NCBI GenBank assembly: GCA_021613375.1
Contig: CM038704.1
Location: 32,054,582-32,118,581, forward strand
From: Megaleporinus macrocephalus
Taxonomy: Eukaryota > Chordata > Actinopteri > Characiformes > Anostomidae
DNA length: 64,000 bases
Direction of reading: 5' to 3'
Shown: one piece after another, positions 1-13,618 of the stretch
How the letters are laid out: every line of letters starts with the position of its first letter
Position numbering within the stretch: position 1 is the stretch's first letter
The notes under the pieces: generated by a model
Databases searched by the model: none
What the model was told of the DNA's origin: nothing
What the model saw: only the letters and a program-made list of their open reading frames with translations
Program-made: the position numbers and the translations under genes

Positions 1-1020
1 AAGTTGCATTGCATATGCAGTGTACTAGCTCACTGATACTGTATCACTTCTTATATTGAGTATAAGCTAATATGATAAACTATTTTTTAACTGCTATTTG
101 TAATGATGAAGCTTGAGTATAACTAATGTACAATTGAGTATTTATCAAATCTTTTCAACTAAACTTTTAAGTTACATGTAATACATTGTACTACATTTAA
201 ACCAAATCCTTATCCTAACCATAACAGTGCTGAATATCACCTGATTATTAGCTCATTATTAGCCTCGCTGAACCGTTTGAAAAAGGCATTCAGAGTGCTT
301 TGATGTGATGTTTATTGTAGTGGTGTTAATAGAAACCAGAGGTCACAATGTCTACCATGCGATATGATCGTGAACCTACAACGTGAACCTACACGTTTTT
401 ATACTTAATATTGATAATGGTAAAATAACAATAACTTTGTAGTCATACTATGTCCTGCTTGATAAGCTTTAGGCCAGACCTTCTCAAAACTGTCATTAAA
501 CAATGTTCCAGGCATCAAGCAGCACAACTGTAAAGTTTTCTGACTCTTTTAATAAAACATTTCACATCAAAGCTCACTGAAATTATTCTTCTTTTACTTG
601 TACAGACAAAAATGAGTTATTAATGTGGTACCACAGAAGTAGCACTTCGGGTTTCTTTAAGAACCGTGTTTAAAAAAAAGATGTATGAATGTAAAGAATT
701 TTTTAAATGACCCAAATCTTATTAAAATACTAAAAAAATACTAAAACAAAACACTGGTGTCCGCACACTGCTATGTGTCACCCTGTAATAATAACCTGAA
801 AGTTAAATGTCAGAGGAGATGGGTCAAATTTAGTTTTCAGAGCATGCCATACATCTTTATGTCTTAATGCTACATATTAATGCTACACACAGGCTCAAAA
901 AGAAGGTTTGGCTCAAATGTTGTTCTGCATGTTGAGTGTAAGTATGCATTTCTTGCTGAGAGGTTCATAGTTTAACTTTCAACATTAAAATGTACATATT
1001 CACATTTACAGAACCTAATT

Positions 1021-1021
<1 letters not shown>

Positions 1022-1103
<82 letters not shown>
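1022..1103. repeat. (AT)n microsatellite, about 80 bp
   Basis: Uninterrupted alternating T/A over about 80 bases. Likely length-polymorphic. Confidence 0.97.
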
Positions 1104-1106
<3 letters not shown>

Positions 1107-2509
1107 GTGTAATAATTTGTTAGAAAATTATTCAGGGAAACAAAAGTAAAAATCCCTTTTGAGCAGAGTAGTCTAATGACTAATGAAATATACAGCTAAC
1201 ACTGTCACTTTACTCAAATCTATATTTCAGCTTGTAACTTTGTTACAAGACTGAATCAGATTAATTATTTTTCTAATTTTATTAAGTGTTTATCAATCAT
1301 GTTAATACTAAAAAGCATTCTATCATTTAGTAGTGCTCACTGATCGGTATTATTCCTTGAAATGAACTGAAAGCTAATATCATAACAGTACTTATACAGA
1401 CTCCAGACTCTGTCAGAGTGATGTATTTTCTGGCATGCATTATTCAGCTGGAAAAACAAATCCACGTGGCCTGGAGTAAGGTAACCCAGGTAAATTGGGT
1501 CTTTGTGGATTAATCACAATGTAAAAAAACTGTTTTCTAATTAATAAAAAAGAAAAATGGAATGTTTTTCCTTAAAACCAGTCAATAAATTGCTAAATGG
1601 ATAACCAAAATTTAGTGGTGAGATTATGAAATAAGAGTAATTAGATAATAAAAAAAAAAGTGTGCATATATATGAAAGAAGATAAACTAATGTAACCACA
1701 ATTTTTTTATATTATTGAAAATAACAATTCCAAACTATGAGGCATTTCCATGACCTAAAAAACTAACCTTTGCCCCTGGCCACCTCTCCTGGGGAGCTAC
1801 ATGTGTGTCCAGTCATTCCACTGAGACGTAGCCTTACGCTAGCATCAAACTATTGTCTGTAATTCAAGCAGATGACAATAGCAGTACAGAACAGGACACC
1901 TCAATGGTATACTTAAAACAGAAGACCTCTCGGCCCCTGATGGTTAGTCTGGTCGAAATTGTGCTTTAATTGTTCCTGGGTGGCCAGAGGTAGTCAGCAG
2001 CGATCAGCAGCTCCTCTGTGGAGCCCAGGTTTGGACCCCTGGAGCTTAAGGTCTAGCTGTACTTGATAACTTTTAAGGTCCATAACACTTGCAGAAGACA
2101 TTAGTGTTCCGACCATGATTTGTCCAGATTATATTATTATTATTATGCATAACATGCTAGGGGTGTACAACATCACAGAAACCCCCCAGGATATGGACAT
2201 TTTACTGGCATCACATACATATAGTTTTTTTAATAGTTATTGTACAGTTCTTTACCCCATTGCAAATTATGTTTATTGGCAAAATTCACAAACTTTCAGC
2301 TGTTTACAACAAACTATTGAAACAAGAACAATTCGAATAGCTCAACACAACAAATATACCAAGTGGTTTCTCCAGATTCGACACAAAATGCCACTACTAT
2401 TGACTACTGCTGTCTCAGAATGATGCTTTAAAATGAGTGTCTTTAGTTCTTAGTAGAGTACGCTTTTGCTGTAATGCCCTGTTGCAAACATAATGCATAG
2501 CAATTCATT

Positions 2510-2760
2510 GCTCTACAGAACAGAATCACAAAAGTTTTGTGGTTTGTGTAAAGGCTTTTGAGCACATGTAGCTGATGTTTCGTGCTTTTGAGTCTGTAGA
2601 GGCGTATTTCTTAAAATTTGGAAATGGAGACCTTCAGCGTTGAGTATGTGCCTTGCTGTACAAACTGAAACCTCAATGCCTGCTGCCACAAATCTTGCTG
2701 CAGATCTGTTGCTGTCACCAGAGGGATTCAGACCACCTGCATCCTGCACCCCAATCTGGT
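2510..2760 (-). pseudogene. Tc1-type transposase fragment
   Basis: The minus strand encodes a short open stretch with VCTARHILNAEGLHFQ, LRNTPLQTQKH and HKPQNFCDSVL. This follows the order of the Tc1 transposase linker and start of the DDE domain (family pattern RRHLNxxGLxxRxPRKTPLL... DKPQNFWDSVLWSDE). The DDE triad and inverted repeats are not recognisable. An old, truncated copy. Confidence 0.72.
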
Positions 2761-3364
2761 GGCAGCAGATGATAACTTCCTCTTTCTGCCATGTTTAGGT
2801 TGTGTAGCCAGTGTTCCTTTAACTTTGAACTTGTTTCCAACTGTATCTCTAGGAACATTCAGTGCATTTGTATTTCGTTTTGTATCCTTTTCCTTGATTA
2901 TTCAAGGTAGTAAGTGTTTTTAACTTTTTTAAACAACTCTCTTAACTTAATCAAACATCACAGTCATTAAACTCAAAGCCAGTCCAGGTATTTGATGTGT
3001 TTTATCTTAAGTGTACCTAATGCAACTAATGAAACATTTCTTTCCAAATCAATCAACCAAATACTCAGTATGAACAGGAAAAACGCCTTCTGCTTGGAAA
3101 TGTTTGATGTCGCCTTTGACTCATGTATGGCTGCTCAAGAAAATCCCATTCTATTAGCAATACTTTCTTAGGGAAATAATAGCTGACTGCCTGTGGGAAA
3201 TGGGGACGTGTCGATACCTTTGGACATGTACTGAATGTTAAATTTACAAATGTACATGTACTGTATGTCAAATGCAAGCACTATATTAGGAGCATTGTAT
3301 TAATTGTGTGTACGGTCCCTTTACTCCCTTTTGCTCCCTAGCCCCAAACAAGCCCTTGATTACA

Positions 3365-4072
3365 TAAGATGTTCTGGTCCATGTTGACATTACTGAATCA
3401 TGCAATTCCTGCAGATTTTAATGCTATAAATATCTTGTTCTACCACATCGCAAGAGTTTTATTAGATTTAGATCCGGTGGCAGGGAAAGCCACTGAAGAA
3501 CACTGTCATGGTTATGAAAACATGAGACCAGTTTTTCTTTTTGACATGGTGCATTAACATACTGGAAGCAGTTTTGTGGCCATGAAGGGATGCACATGGT
3601 CAGCAACAATACTCAAACAGGCTGTGGCATGGGATGAATAATTCCCTTAAGGGATGAAAATGGGCCCAAAGTGTGCCAAGAAATGCACCACATCCACCAG
3701 CCTGGACTGTTGACACAAAGCAGGTTTGGTGCGTGGATTCATGCTGTTGGTGCCAAATTTGTCCCAGCTGCATATTTTTGGTGAGACTGGTGCAGTCTCA
3801 GCTTTTTGTTCTTTGCTAAACCCAATGTGATCTTCTACTGTTGCAGCCCATCTGCCTGATGGTTTGATGCATTGTGCATTCGGAGATGCTGATGCTGTGT
3901 TACTGAGTTAACTAAATCTTTCATCAACTAAATAATGTTTCTATCAGCAGAACTGCCTCTCATTGGATGTGTTTTATACCAAGCTATATAAATTCTAATG
4001 ACTGTGTCCATGAAAATCCCAGGAAATCAGCAGGTACAAAAATACTCAAATCGGCCTGGCTGGCACTGACTT
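3365..4072 (-). mobile_element. Decayed Tc1-like transposon fragment (transposase on minus strand)
   Basis: The stretch follows, with many gaps, a teleost Tc1-like element I remember well. Seen on +: wording such as GGGCCCAAAGTGTGCCAAGA (3661-3680), and GCCCATCTGCCTGATGG and GAAAATCCCAGGAAATCAGC further along. The reverse strand near 3660-3700 reads ISWHTLGP, a peptide of that transposase group. Multiple stops and deletions; termini not resolved. Confidence 0.65.
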
Positions 4073-4504
4073 CTTACTTGTTAGCTACATTACTACATTA
4101 GCATTGTATACTTAAACTTGGGTAAACTTGATTTTTGGATGAACTAGAATTTTAAGGCTGGGTAATAAACTTCTGTTGGTAACCTTTTGGGGAAACCCCA
4201 AAAATGGGGACTTGACAGACATTTGCTCAGTGCTATTTTCATATATGAGTATGGTAAAGATGTATCTCGTGTTGCTGTTGTAGTGGCGCGTGTGTGTAAA
4301 GGAAATGTCGCCAGAAGTAAAGCAAATCAACAGTGAGCCTGCCCAGACACAACACTGAACACAACCAGAAGAAATCTCCAGGGAAATCCTGCAGATTTCT
4401 GAACTCACGTCTAACACAGCTAAGCATGTCCTTGTACATTAGAACAACTCAACAAAGCGTAACAGAGAGAAGCATCCGTTTTAACTAATGTCATTTTAAC
4501 TGCT

Positions 4505-4765
4505 GTGAAAGGGATAGTTCAGTAAAAAATCGAATACCCTAACTGTAAACTCTATAAAGTCTATAAATGGGTGAAATTTAGACTCCTGCTGTTTTTAGCT
4601 GTGTTAGCGGGACACTTTTACGCATTTAGGCATTCTTTTGGGTTTAGGCGTGCAGTTTGCACAATGCTATTAGCTTTTATTACTTGTTAGCTACATTAGC
4701 TTTATAGCTTCGGAAGATGCCAGACCTCCTGGCTGATCAACTACAAAGGGAAAGTGTACACAAAG
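4505..4765 (-). repeat. Dispersed repeat copy (core GCTAATGTAGCTAACAAGTA on minus strand)
   Basis: Begins with a GGGATAGTTCAGT motif, which I recall as common in fish interspersed repeats, and contains TACTTGTTAGCTACATTAGC at about 4681-4700. The same 20-mer core, intact or altered, recurs at about 4075, 6645, 38735, 48550 and 59015 in either orientation. Class (SINE or MITE) unknown. Confidence 0.5.
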
Positions 4766-5395
4766 TGCTGCCTTTAAAAAAAAGAAATTAAACTATTACA
4801 GACCTCTGTTGTCACCCAAGCCCACCTACATAGACCGACACCTGTCAGAGTATACCACCTCCACCCCCCACCTCCAGCACACTAAGAGCACACCCAGGTC
4901 AAGGATCTGCCTGAAATAGGATCCACCTGCCTGTTGTATCCATACCACCCCCGGCTCTGATCTCACACCACTTTCTATATCTGTTAGCTATTTACTGCAA
5001 ACAACACCCAAAGCATATTAAATGCTTTAACAGCCAGCCAGTGTTGGGAAGACACAAGCGAAACGTCTTCATGCCGTACATTCTAAAGGCAGAACTATTT
5101 ATGCTAAAGTACCACAACAGTGTTTTAGTTAAATATTTTTTTCAGGCATTCTTAAAAGACTTGGCTGAAAAAAAAACCCAAAACATATAATTTCCCATAT
5201 GGGAAACCTACACAGCAAAAACAGAATTTACTGTTTCTGTAATGTCATAAGAACTGACACATTTGCATATAGCTTCATATTCTTCTTACAGCAAATGAGT
5301 TATGACTATTCACATTAATAAATTTTTCTGCTTCGACTGCTTTTTGAATAAAGCACAATACAAGGGACCCAATCAAAACATAGGTCATTTACATA

Positions 5396-5937
5396 CAGTG
5401 GAAATACTAAATTATTAAATATTTCTGCATAAATATGACCTAAAGCATCATCTGATTTTGACATAACTCCAAAAACTACATAAATAAAACCCAATTAAAC
5501 AAGTGAGAAAAAATATTATCTTTGGTAATTTATTTATTTATTGAGGAAAATAATCCAACATCACATATCTGTGAGTATCAGAAGTACTGTATGTGATCCT
5601 TTAGGATTAACAGTTAATTGGAAGGTAAAATCAGAGTTGCATGTTTTAAATGGGATGACAGTCAATTGTGAGTGGCTGTCCTGTTGTACTTAAAGCACAG
5701 GGATCTATCAAAAAAAGGAGCTTTTCATAACACATATCTGGAGGAAAACAAAGGAGATTTTCTTGAAATCCACCAATCCACAGTCAGACCACTCCAAGAG
5801 CAAGATGCGTAATAGTCCATGAGTATACAAAAGAACCCAGGTCAGCCTTTAAGCAAGTGAAGTTCTCATGTTCATGAGATTACCATCAGGAGAACACAAC
5901 AGTGGTGAGCATGACAGGATTGCAAGGAGAAACATGA
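5396..5937 (+). mobile_element. 5' part of a Tc1-type transposon, 3' truncated
   Basis: Preceded by TA (5394-5395) and starting CAGTGG. The first 190 bases, including TTTCTGCATAAATATGACC and TTATTTATTGAGGAAAAT, match a common teleost Tc1 terminal repeat as I recall it. They are followed by transposase N-terminal sequence (around 5640-5930: helix-turn-helix region, then a segment coding STIRRT-like residues), with an internal deletion. Similarity stops near 5937, and no 3' inverted repeat is seen. Not translatable. Confidence 0.72.
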
Positions 5938-6639
5938 ATGAATTCTGGATTTTAAAGTAAATGGTGAGGATAATATAAATACAGAATATAAGACTGTTCT
6001 TACATCTCTGTTCCCATGCACAGATTGTATGGAATGGGCAGTAAACAGTACTGTAAAGTTTGTGGCCTTTAATTGTGCATAATATACCTTTTCCTGACGA
6101 TCAAGGTTGATATTTCAAACTTTAACTGATAAAGCAAAGATGCTTAGTATGTTTTTTTTGTCAAATACTGATGATTGTATTGCATAATTCCTTAGAAATA
6201 ACCTAAAAATGGATACAAGTCATTAACCACATTGTGAGACTGTGTTCTGGATGTCAGTGGAAGCCACTTAAGGTTTTGAAGAAGGATGAGAAAGATGAAT
6301 ATGACTGATTAGCTCATTGTGAATCAGCGTTTTTGCTAATGAAAACGCTACCTACACCCCACCATGGGGGACAAGAGCCAGTTCCTACTAGCCAAGCTTT
6401 CTAGCCAAGTTTAAATAGAGACTACTGTGTGTGTGAAGAATGTTTACGAAGACCAAGCTTGCTAATGATTAAACCAGCATTTTTCATTGCTCTCTGTGGT
6501 GCTCTCAGAAATACGGATGAAGACCTCTTAGTCCTACTGGTCTGTCAGCAGCCAAAACTGCTGGACTGCAGATGTACTTCAAGAATGCTGGCTAGTGTCT
6601 ACACCTTACCACAACTGTAGTTGCTTGTTTTCTCAGTTC

Positions 6640-6692
6640 TGCACTGGAGCTACAAGGCTAATGTATCTTATAAGTATTATTAGTTTGCTAAT
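6640..6692 (+). repeat. Dispersed repeat core copy
   Basis: CTGGAGCTACAAGGCTAATG followed by TATCTTATAAGTATTATTAG. A diverged copy of the core also seen at 38735, 48550 and 59015. Confidence 0.4.
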
Positions 6693-6839
6693 TCGCATTG
6701 TTCAAACAGTAAGGTAAATTCAATACACACATCCTTTAAACTCTGTCAGCAGCCTTGTGTATGTGATTTTTGACACAGTGATATACTGTTGTTAATAACA
6801 AACAACAGCAACAGCACAATAAATGTGTCTTTGCTCTAT

Positions 6840-7360
6840 GAACGCTGTACTTTTTTGACCCTGATGTGCCATCCCCTCCACTGGCGTGCTGTAATTGAAA
6901 AACAAAAGTGCTCTGCGCCCTCCTCTTAGCAGCAGCAGAACTCTTTACAGATCACAGCATCCAGTCCACTTCATCATCGGCACCGGTGGGACTGCTACTT
7001 GTGTGAGCTGGGGCCCTGGCTCTGTTGTGCCTCCTCTGGCAGCAGTGAATTTAGGAAATTCTCCAGCAGCAGCAGACCATTGTGCTCAGCTTTGCAACCA
7101 GTACACTTAGCCACGCCCCTTTTGGCCTCCTCCTGCTCGGAAACATCTTTCTACCTAACAGCACTGATGACACCTGCGTAAGCCAGTTGGGCTCTGCGGG
7201 CAAGCCTTACCATTACTTTCATCACCTCCACTGCGTCTGCTGGGCTCAGTCTGGGCTTCTCTTTCCCCCTGGGAGTATGTTAAGCTGGACAATTAAGCTA
7301 AACTTTAATGCTAATCTGAGTGGTGCTATCACTTCTGACACCACTGTGTTGTTGCCATAG
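6840..7360. other. GC-richer, stop-poor block of unknown origin
   Basis: Locally much richer in G+C than its flanks, with CAGCAGCAG runs and overlapping open stretches of 60-92 codons on +. None resembles a known protein, and codons do not extend as one frame. Could be a decayed retroelement or gene fragment. No function claimed. Confidence 0.35.
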
Positions 7361-8699
7361 AAGAAGACATGGGAGCAGTCATTATTTACACCATTAGAGG
7401 TGCTTTTTTATTTATACCAGGTGAAAAAGGAGCATTAAAAAATATAGCAAAACCAGTGGAGGGGCCATTGTGGGGAACCACCAGCTACATGGCATGTTGA
7501 CTAATCCCCACACAAAATGACCCATGCCACAGTACATAACACAGTATATTGCTAACAATTCTACAAACTGTAACTCAAGTCATCTAGGTCTTATGTCTTG
7601 CCTGATGGATTATGCGTACTGTTTGTACAGTGCTAACTGGAGGAGTATAAACTTCCATTGCTTTTGAGGTCCAGAGCAACACTAAAGAAGCAAACATAGG
7701 TGACCTTAGCACAAATGTCTCTGTCAGTTTCATCCAATTCATCTTTGGTGTAGGTACTTATATAATCAAACTCTTGTCTGATAGGAGTGTCATCTGTTAT
7801 CAATATATATAAAGGCAATAATATGAGTATAAATATAAAATAACTCCTAATACTAATAATTTGTTCACGTCCAATGCAAAAGTAGTACTTATTTGACATG
7901 TACATACACAAATGCTGAAACTTTTACATGTTGCATGTAATGATACACTGCAATAAAATACATTTAATACTCTACAAAGAAACCTGAAAAGTTGATACTA
8001 AATATTCAGTGGATATTCGCGTTTCGCCGTCACATCTCCTCATAGTAGATTTACTGCAGTACTTTCTAGCAAAGTTGCTTGAATTCTTTGAATTTGAATT
8101 TGCATGTGCGAAATGTTGCAGGTTCACATTTTTCACCTTCCGTTTTTGCGCACCCTAGTTTTGACACTGATGTGGCGCCATATTTCACATTTTAGTCTTT
8201 CCAATCATTCTAATATGAACACTATAAAGTTTGGTCAGAAGGGGAGCAGAACACTCCTCTGAGAACAGCCATTAGATTGTTGTGTCGTTGCCCTCATACA
8301 AAAGCACCTGCAAAAACTAGGGCATGCTTAAAGTAAATATGTAAATGAGGTGATGATAGACTAGTGCTTCCTATTATACACTAAAACTAAATTATTATTT
8401 GCACTCAAATCTTTCCTTTCTTTATTACACTTCATATGAAAGTTTCATAAATCAGATGCAGAGTGGATGTCAGGGAGCAGTAGACTACCACAACTGCACG
8501 GAATATTTTACATTCACTTTAGCAAATGTCCTTTTTGTAAAATACATCCTACGTAGATAGATTTTTGGAAGTTTTTTCTGTGTACCAATTTTTACATTGT
8601 AAAAAGAAATGATGTGTTTACTTGTCATATAGTGGCTAGTGTTTTTGACGTATCCTCAAAATAAGCTAAATTTCGCTACTACAAATAGTTACTAATGAG

Positions 8700-9020
8700 A
8701 TATTTGCTAAAGTTTCAGCAGTGTTGTAATTGTTTTATTGGAGACAAAATGAAATATTTATTTATTTGTTTTTATAAATTAAACTGAATGAAGGTCATTC
8801 AAAACAAAAGGATTTCTAGCTTAAAGTCAGTTAAAAGTTTAAAATGCTTTTTCAACTCTCACTTGGTACAAGTTCAGTAAACAGATCCAGTTTGGTAAAA
8901 CGAAGAAAAGAAAAGAACATATTTGAAGTGGTCTGAAATTTGTTCTGAAATGAAACCTCATGTATATATATTTTTTTTACCCCAGGACCCAGAAAATCTG
9001 AGTTACGTCACTGCTATAAA
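8700..9020 (+). repeat. Diverged local repeat, copy 1
   Basis: Shares a collinear series of blocks with 10845-11060: AAAGGATTT, AATGCTTTTTCAACTC, CCAGTTTGGT, GAAAAGAAAAGAA(C/T)ATATTT and ACCCAGAAAATC. Spacing differs by indels. Either a local duplication or two copies of one unnamed interspersed repeat. Confidence 0.6.
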
Positions 9021-10844
9021 CTACATGTAAAATAACATTAAAAAAATAAATAATATGTTAATGAGATTTTTACCTAAACTGCTGCTTTAAATAGCCCTAA
9101 TATGGATATAAGTCAAGTTTTAGCCAAGTGAATTATTTAACAGGACTGATGTGATTTGTTGTGTGCAAGCTACACTGGCCACTGCGCCCAAAATCACATG
9201 TAGAAAACAGCCACTTGTGAAAGCCATGAAAGAATGCAGATGTAAAATACGCAAATCAAGAGACATCTACACGTAGTTAACGGACCGTCTAAAAGAGGCT
9301 GCAATGAGAGATTAGAGGTGTTCAAATGATTTTTACATCCTATAGGATTCCTAGGACTGGGTTGCCAAATATGCAAAAAAGAATATATACTACAGTAAGA
9401 AGGCACATATGTATTAGCAACAAAATACATTTTCTACACTGATCTGAACAGCAACTAAAGCTTAAGAAGTTTATTTTCACTGTTACTAAATTAAATTATA
9501 ACATTGTGTGACAACTGTTTTCTGATACTTAGAGCATATTACCATCTTTTGTTGTATGAAGTGTAAATTTTATGCATATACTTAGTTTTCGTCTCCAGAC
9601 TAAGGGTAAAAGCCTATACTCAACCTCTTTTTCTCCTAACCTGACAAGCACCTGAAAGGTTTTAGTGCTGATATCACAACAAGAGGATAAAATACATGCT
9701 GTTTTAGCAGTGTTTGCAAGATAGGGCTTTCATCAGCTTTTGCAAAAAGAAAAACAGCAAAATCAAAGAAGATTGCAGTGTAATGTATTAAATAACTGCA
9801 GATAGTCAACACTTAAAAAAAATTAGGTGTCATCAAACAGTTGACAGCAGGCAGAGTATGAGAAAAAAAGGTGTTACTGCCTGATTACAAAAGCAGCTTT
9901 TTCATAGCTGAGAAACCTCCAAGACCCATCCCACAAGACTCTTCTGAGTTTTGGGAAAGGGTGTTATTTAGCAGAGAGTAGTGGTAACCAAACAAGGGTT
10001 TTAAGGAATGCAGCGTCCTTCACCTTTACTCTTCCGTTCGGAGCGCTGAACATTCCCACCACTTACCTTTAACCTTTCCAAACGTGGATGCTGCCGGCAG
10101 AGACCTCCGAGCCATGACTCACATAGCTGCTGTGTTTACCACAAAACCCCCATATAAACATTCAGTGTTTGATTACTTGAGCACTTGTAAAAGAAGGAAT
10201 GACATGAACAGGTCAGAGTGTAAATGTGACTGGAGCAAAAGTCTAAACATCTGGGGAAAGTCTGCAAATAATTATTAGTATCTTATTAATGATGTGGTAA
10301 TAGAGAGAAAACACTTCCACTAAGGCGGCAACACCTGAATGTCATATCATTGCAGTCACATCAAACCTTTTAGCAGATTGTTTTTAACTCTTTTTACATT
10401 AACATTAGCTAGCATTCAACATTTTGGAACTTATTAAATTCAACATTTTTGTAGTTCTATATTCAATAATAACTCAAATTATAATAAATAAGAATTTATT
10501 TTGAAATATGACAGACTACTCACCAAAAGGCATTTTAATTAAACATTTCCAGAATTCTGTGAACCAGTAGTGAAATAAATGATAAATGTTTTATTATTAT
10601 TTACACTTCTTTTTGACTCTACTTTTGAAATATGAATTCTGTGTATTCTGTATATTTTCTCTATATTTTATCTTAATTATCTGTGCTACACACCTTTTCA
10701 GAATCTAATATGGCTCTTTTCATAATTTTTATTTTTTTGTATTTTATTAATTTCATGGTTTTGCAGTTTCCTACTATGCGTTATTAATTATTTGACCTTG
10801 TATCACAAAATTGTAAAAGACAGCATTTTTGGGAAGGGACACAT

Positions 10845-11060
10845 TTGGTAAAGTTTTAACTGTTTTGATGTTGTTTTTAATGATGCTTTAATGAATTAAA
10901 TTAATTAATAGTTACTTAAAGCAAAAGGATTTAAAATTCATTTAAAATTGTGGAATGCTTTTTCAACTCCTAGTACCAGTTTGGTGCAAAGGTGAAAAGA
11001 AAAGAATATATTTCTACCAAGGAACCCAGAAAATCCTTCACTACATCTGAAACGCGGTAT
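10845..11060 (+). repeat. Diverged local repeat, copy 2
   Basis: Collinear with 8700-9020 through at least five blocks of 9-20 bases in the same order and orientation. Shorter than copy 1 because of deletions. Confidence 0.6.
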
Positions 11061-12525
11061 AGTCTATTCAGTTTGACCTGTATTCATTTGAAAATGGTAA
11101 GAAACACAATATTTGTTGATTTACCTTTAGCCAATAATAACTTTAATATTATTGGGTATATTTACAAAATAATGCTTTTTTTTTGTAAATATATGTTTAA
11201 TTCCAGATTTGATAACATGGTGCAAGAGCATGTTCACCACTGTGCTGCATTACCTTTCCATGATTTAATAACACTAAATCATTTGGGTACAGAAGACACC
11301 AGTTGATTCAGTTTTAAAAGCATTAGACCTTATACAACTATACTGCTATGGTTATATGAGGCCTTTTTTTGTCATATTTTGTGTTTCATTTTGTGCCACG
11401 TTTCCAAAGAACTGCAGGCAGTACCCTCTGATTTTACAGGCATGCTGGTGTAACGGGTGTGGCATGTGGCTTGGTGTTGTCACATTGAAATAAACCTCCA
11501 CTGAAAAAGACATCATCTACCATTGTTTCTGTTAATAATCTGAAAGGTTAACACTTCAGTCTACAGTACACATTTGCACTGAGCACCAGTCTATTTTCTG
11601 ACAGACATTTGTCTGTATCTCCATTAGCTTATTATATATGTTGATTCCAAAATTGGTTGTTTTCTCCTATAAAATTAACCTCTAAAATTATAGTTATAGA
11701 TGTAACAATTCATCAGCAACATTTGTGATTGGGACAGTGTGTTCATGTACTACTATGGCTACTATAAACTGTTATTATTCAACATCCTTCCCTGCTAACA
11801 GCAGAAAGTGAACTATTAGTTTTTGGTACATTCACACCATGAATTTACACAGATTATCATCACCACCGTTATTCTAATAATTATGCTAATTTATCATCCT
11901 TTTTAAACAAACAAAATAAATAAATATTAAGACTGAACCTACAAACATCACAGTCCAACTTTAGACTTGAATTAAATCAGCAACTTGTCAAAGTACAAGG
12001 CCAGGTTTTAATAATGGAGCACTGACTAACACACTCTGTAAGTCTATAAGGTAGGATACATCTGCTCATACTGAATTTCTTTTGGAATCAAGGGCATTAC
12101 TGCAGTAATAACGTCTACTCCTCTGGAAAGGCTTTACACTAGAAGTTTAAACATTGCTGTGAGGATTTGACTGTATTCAGTTACAAAATGTACTGATGAT
12201 TAGTTCTGGATCATTATCACCACTTCAGTTCATATCAAAGACACTGTTGGAACCATGCCTTCAAAGCGTTGCAATGGGCATGGTAACTTTAGGCTCATGT
12301 CCAATGGTCTGCAATGTCTTGTGTGAGTAATGGTTGCCCCCTAAAATAGCAGAATTCAATTATTGATCTAGTTACTTTTGGAGAGGGTATTAGTTTTTCA
12401 GCTGTACATGGTTTGGCACCTTCTATCTATTCAATTATGTCTGAGAGGCTTAAAACAGAAAAACTAGAGAAGCAGTTTTCTGTTTTTATGCTACAAATAA
12501 AACAGACTTTAACAGACTCACCATA

Positions 12526-12582
12526 TACAATATAATATAATATATATAATAATATAATATAATATATATAATAATAATATTG
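12526..12582. repeat. Imperfect (TA)/(TAA) simple repeat
   Basis: Run of TAATA and TATA units without other letters. Low complexity. Confidence 0.85.
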
Positions 12583-12774
12583 TTTGTTGCTTTCACCTCA
12601 TTTACTTGTTCAATTTGAGCATGTAGAAAAGGTATAAAACATTATTATAATGTAATGTTATCTTTAAAGAATTCATTGCAATATAACTGTATTCCTATTC
12701 TATTTTTTTGGTAGTTAAGAGTAATTGTGAGGAGTCTTGAACACTGCTGACTATACTACATATAAAGCTACGCT

Positions 12775-13618
12775 ATGTAGACAAAATAATAGGACACCTG
12801 AACATTACACCTACAGGAGCTTTTATGACACCCCAATCCCAAACCTATAGGCATTAATACAAAGTTGTTTCCCTTTTGAAGCTACAACAGTTTACAGCTT
12901 AAATTTTTCTGTGAAGGTTTTCTACAACATTTTGGAGTGTGTCTGTGAGAATATTTGCCTGTTCATCCAGAACAGCATTCGTGAGGTTAAACACTGATGT
13001 TGGTCGAGCGGGCCCGGCTCGCTATCTCCTGTCACACTCACCCCAAAGGTGTTGCTTTGTGCACTGGAACAGAAATGGACCCTGCACAAAAAAGTTGGAA
13101 ACATACAATTCCATCCAAAGTGGTATGCTGATGTATTAAAATTTCCCTTAACTGGAACTAAGAGCTGAGGCTTACACCTGAAAAACAACCCCATAGCATA
13201 GCATTTTCCCTCCTTCACTAAACTTTACAGTTGGTACAAAGCAGTCAGGCAGGTGATGTTCACCTGGCATTCACCAAACCCAGACTTGTCCCTCAGACGG
13301 CCAGATACAGAAACGCGATTCGTCACTCCACAGAACATGTTTCCACTGATGCAGAGTACAGTGCCGGCGCTTTGGACGACTCGGTCTGACACTTGGCATT
13401 GTGCTTGCTAATGTAAGGCTTAAATACAACTGCTCAGCCACGGAAACCTATGCAATGGTGGAAAATCTAGGAGGGAAGACATTTCACAAATTGACAATGG
13501 TGGCTTCCTATCACAGCAGCACGCTCAAATTCAGTGAGCGTTTAGAACAACGCAGTCTTTCACCACTGTTTTTTTTTTTTTTCTTCAGGTGTGATCCAAT
13601 ACTTTTGTCTATTTAGTA
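12775..13618 (-). mobile_element. Decayed Tc1-like transposon with recognisable inverted ends
   Basis: Left end TGTAGACAAAATAATAGGAC and right end, read inverted, AATAGACAAAAGTATTGGAT form a degenerate terminal inverted repeat. The interior on the minus strand keeps scraps of transposase wording. On + I recognise CCCAAAGGTGTTG, TTTGTGCACTGGAACAGAAA, GAAAAACAACCCCATA and ACGCGATTCGTCACTCCACA, in the order of a teleost Tc1 element I know. About half of the usual 1.5 kb is missing and the frame is broken. Confidence 0.78.
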
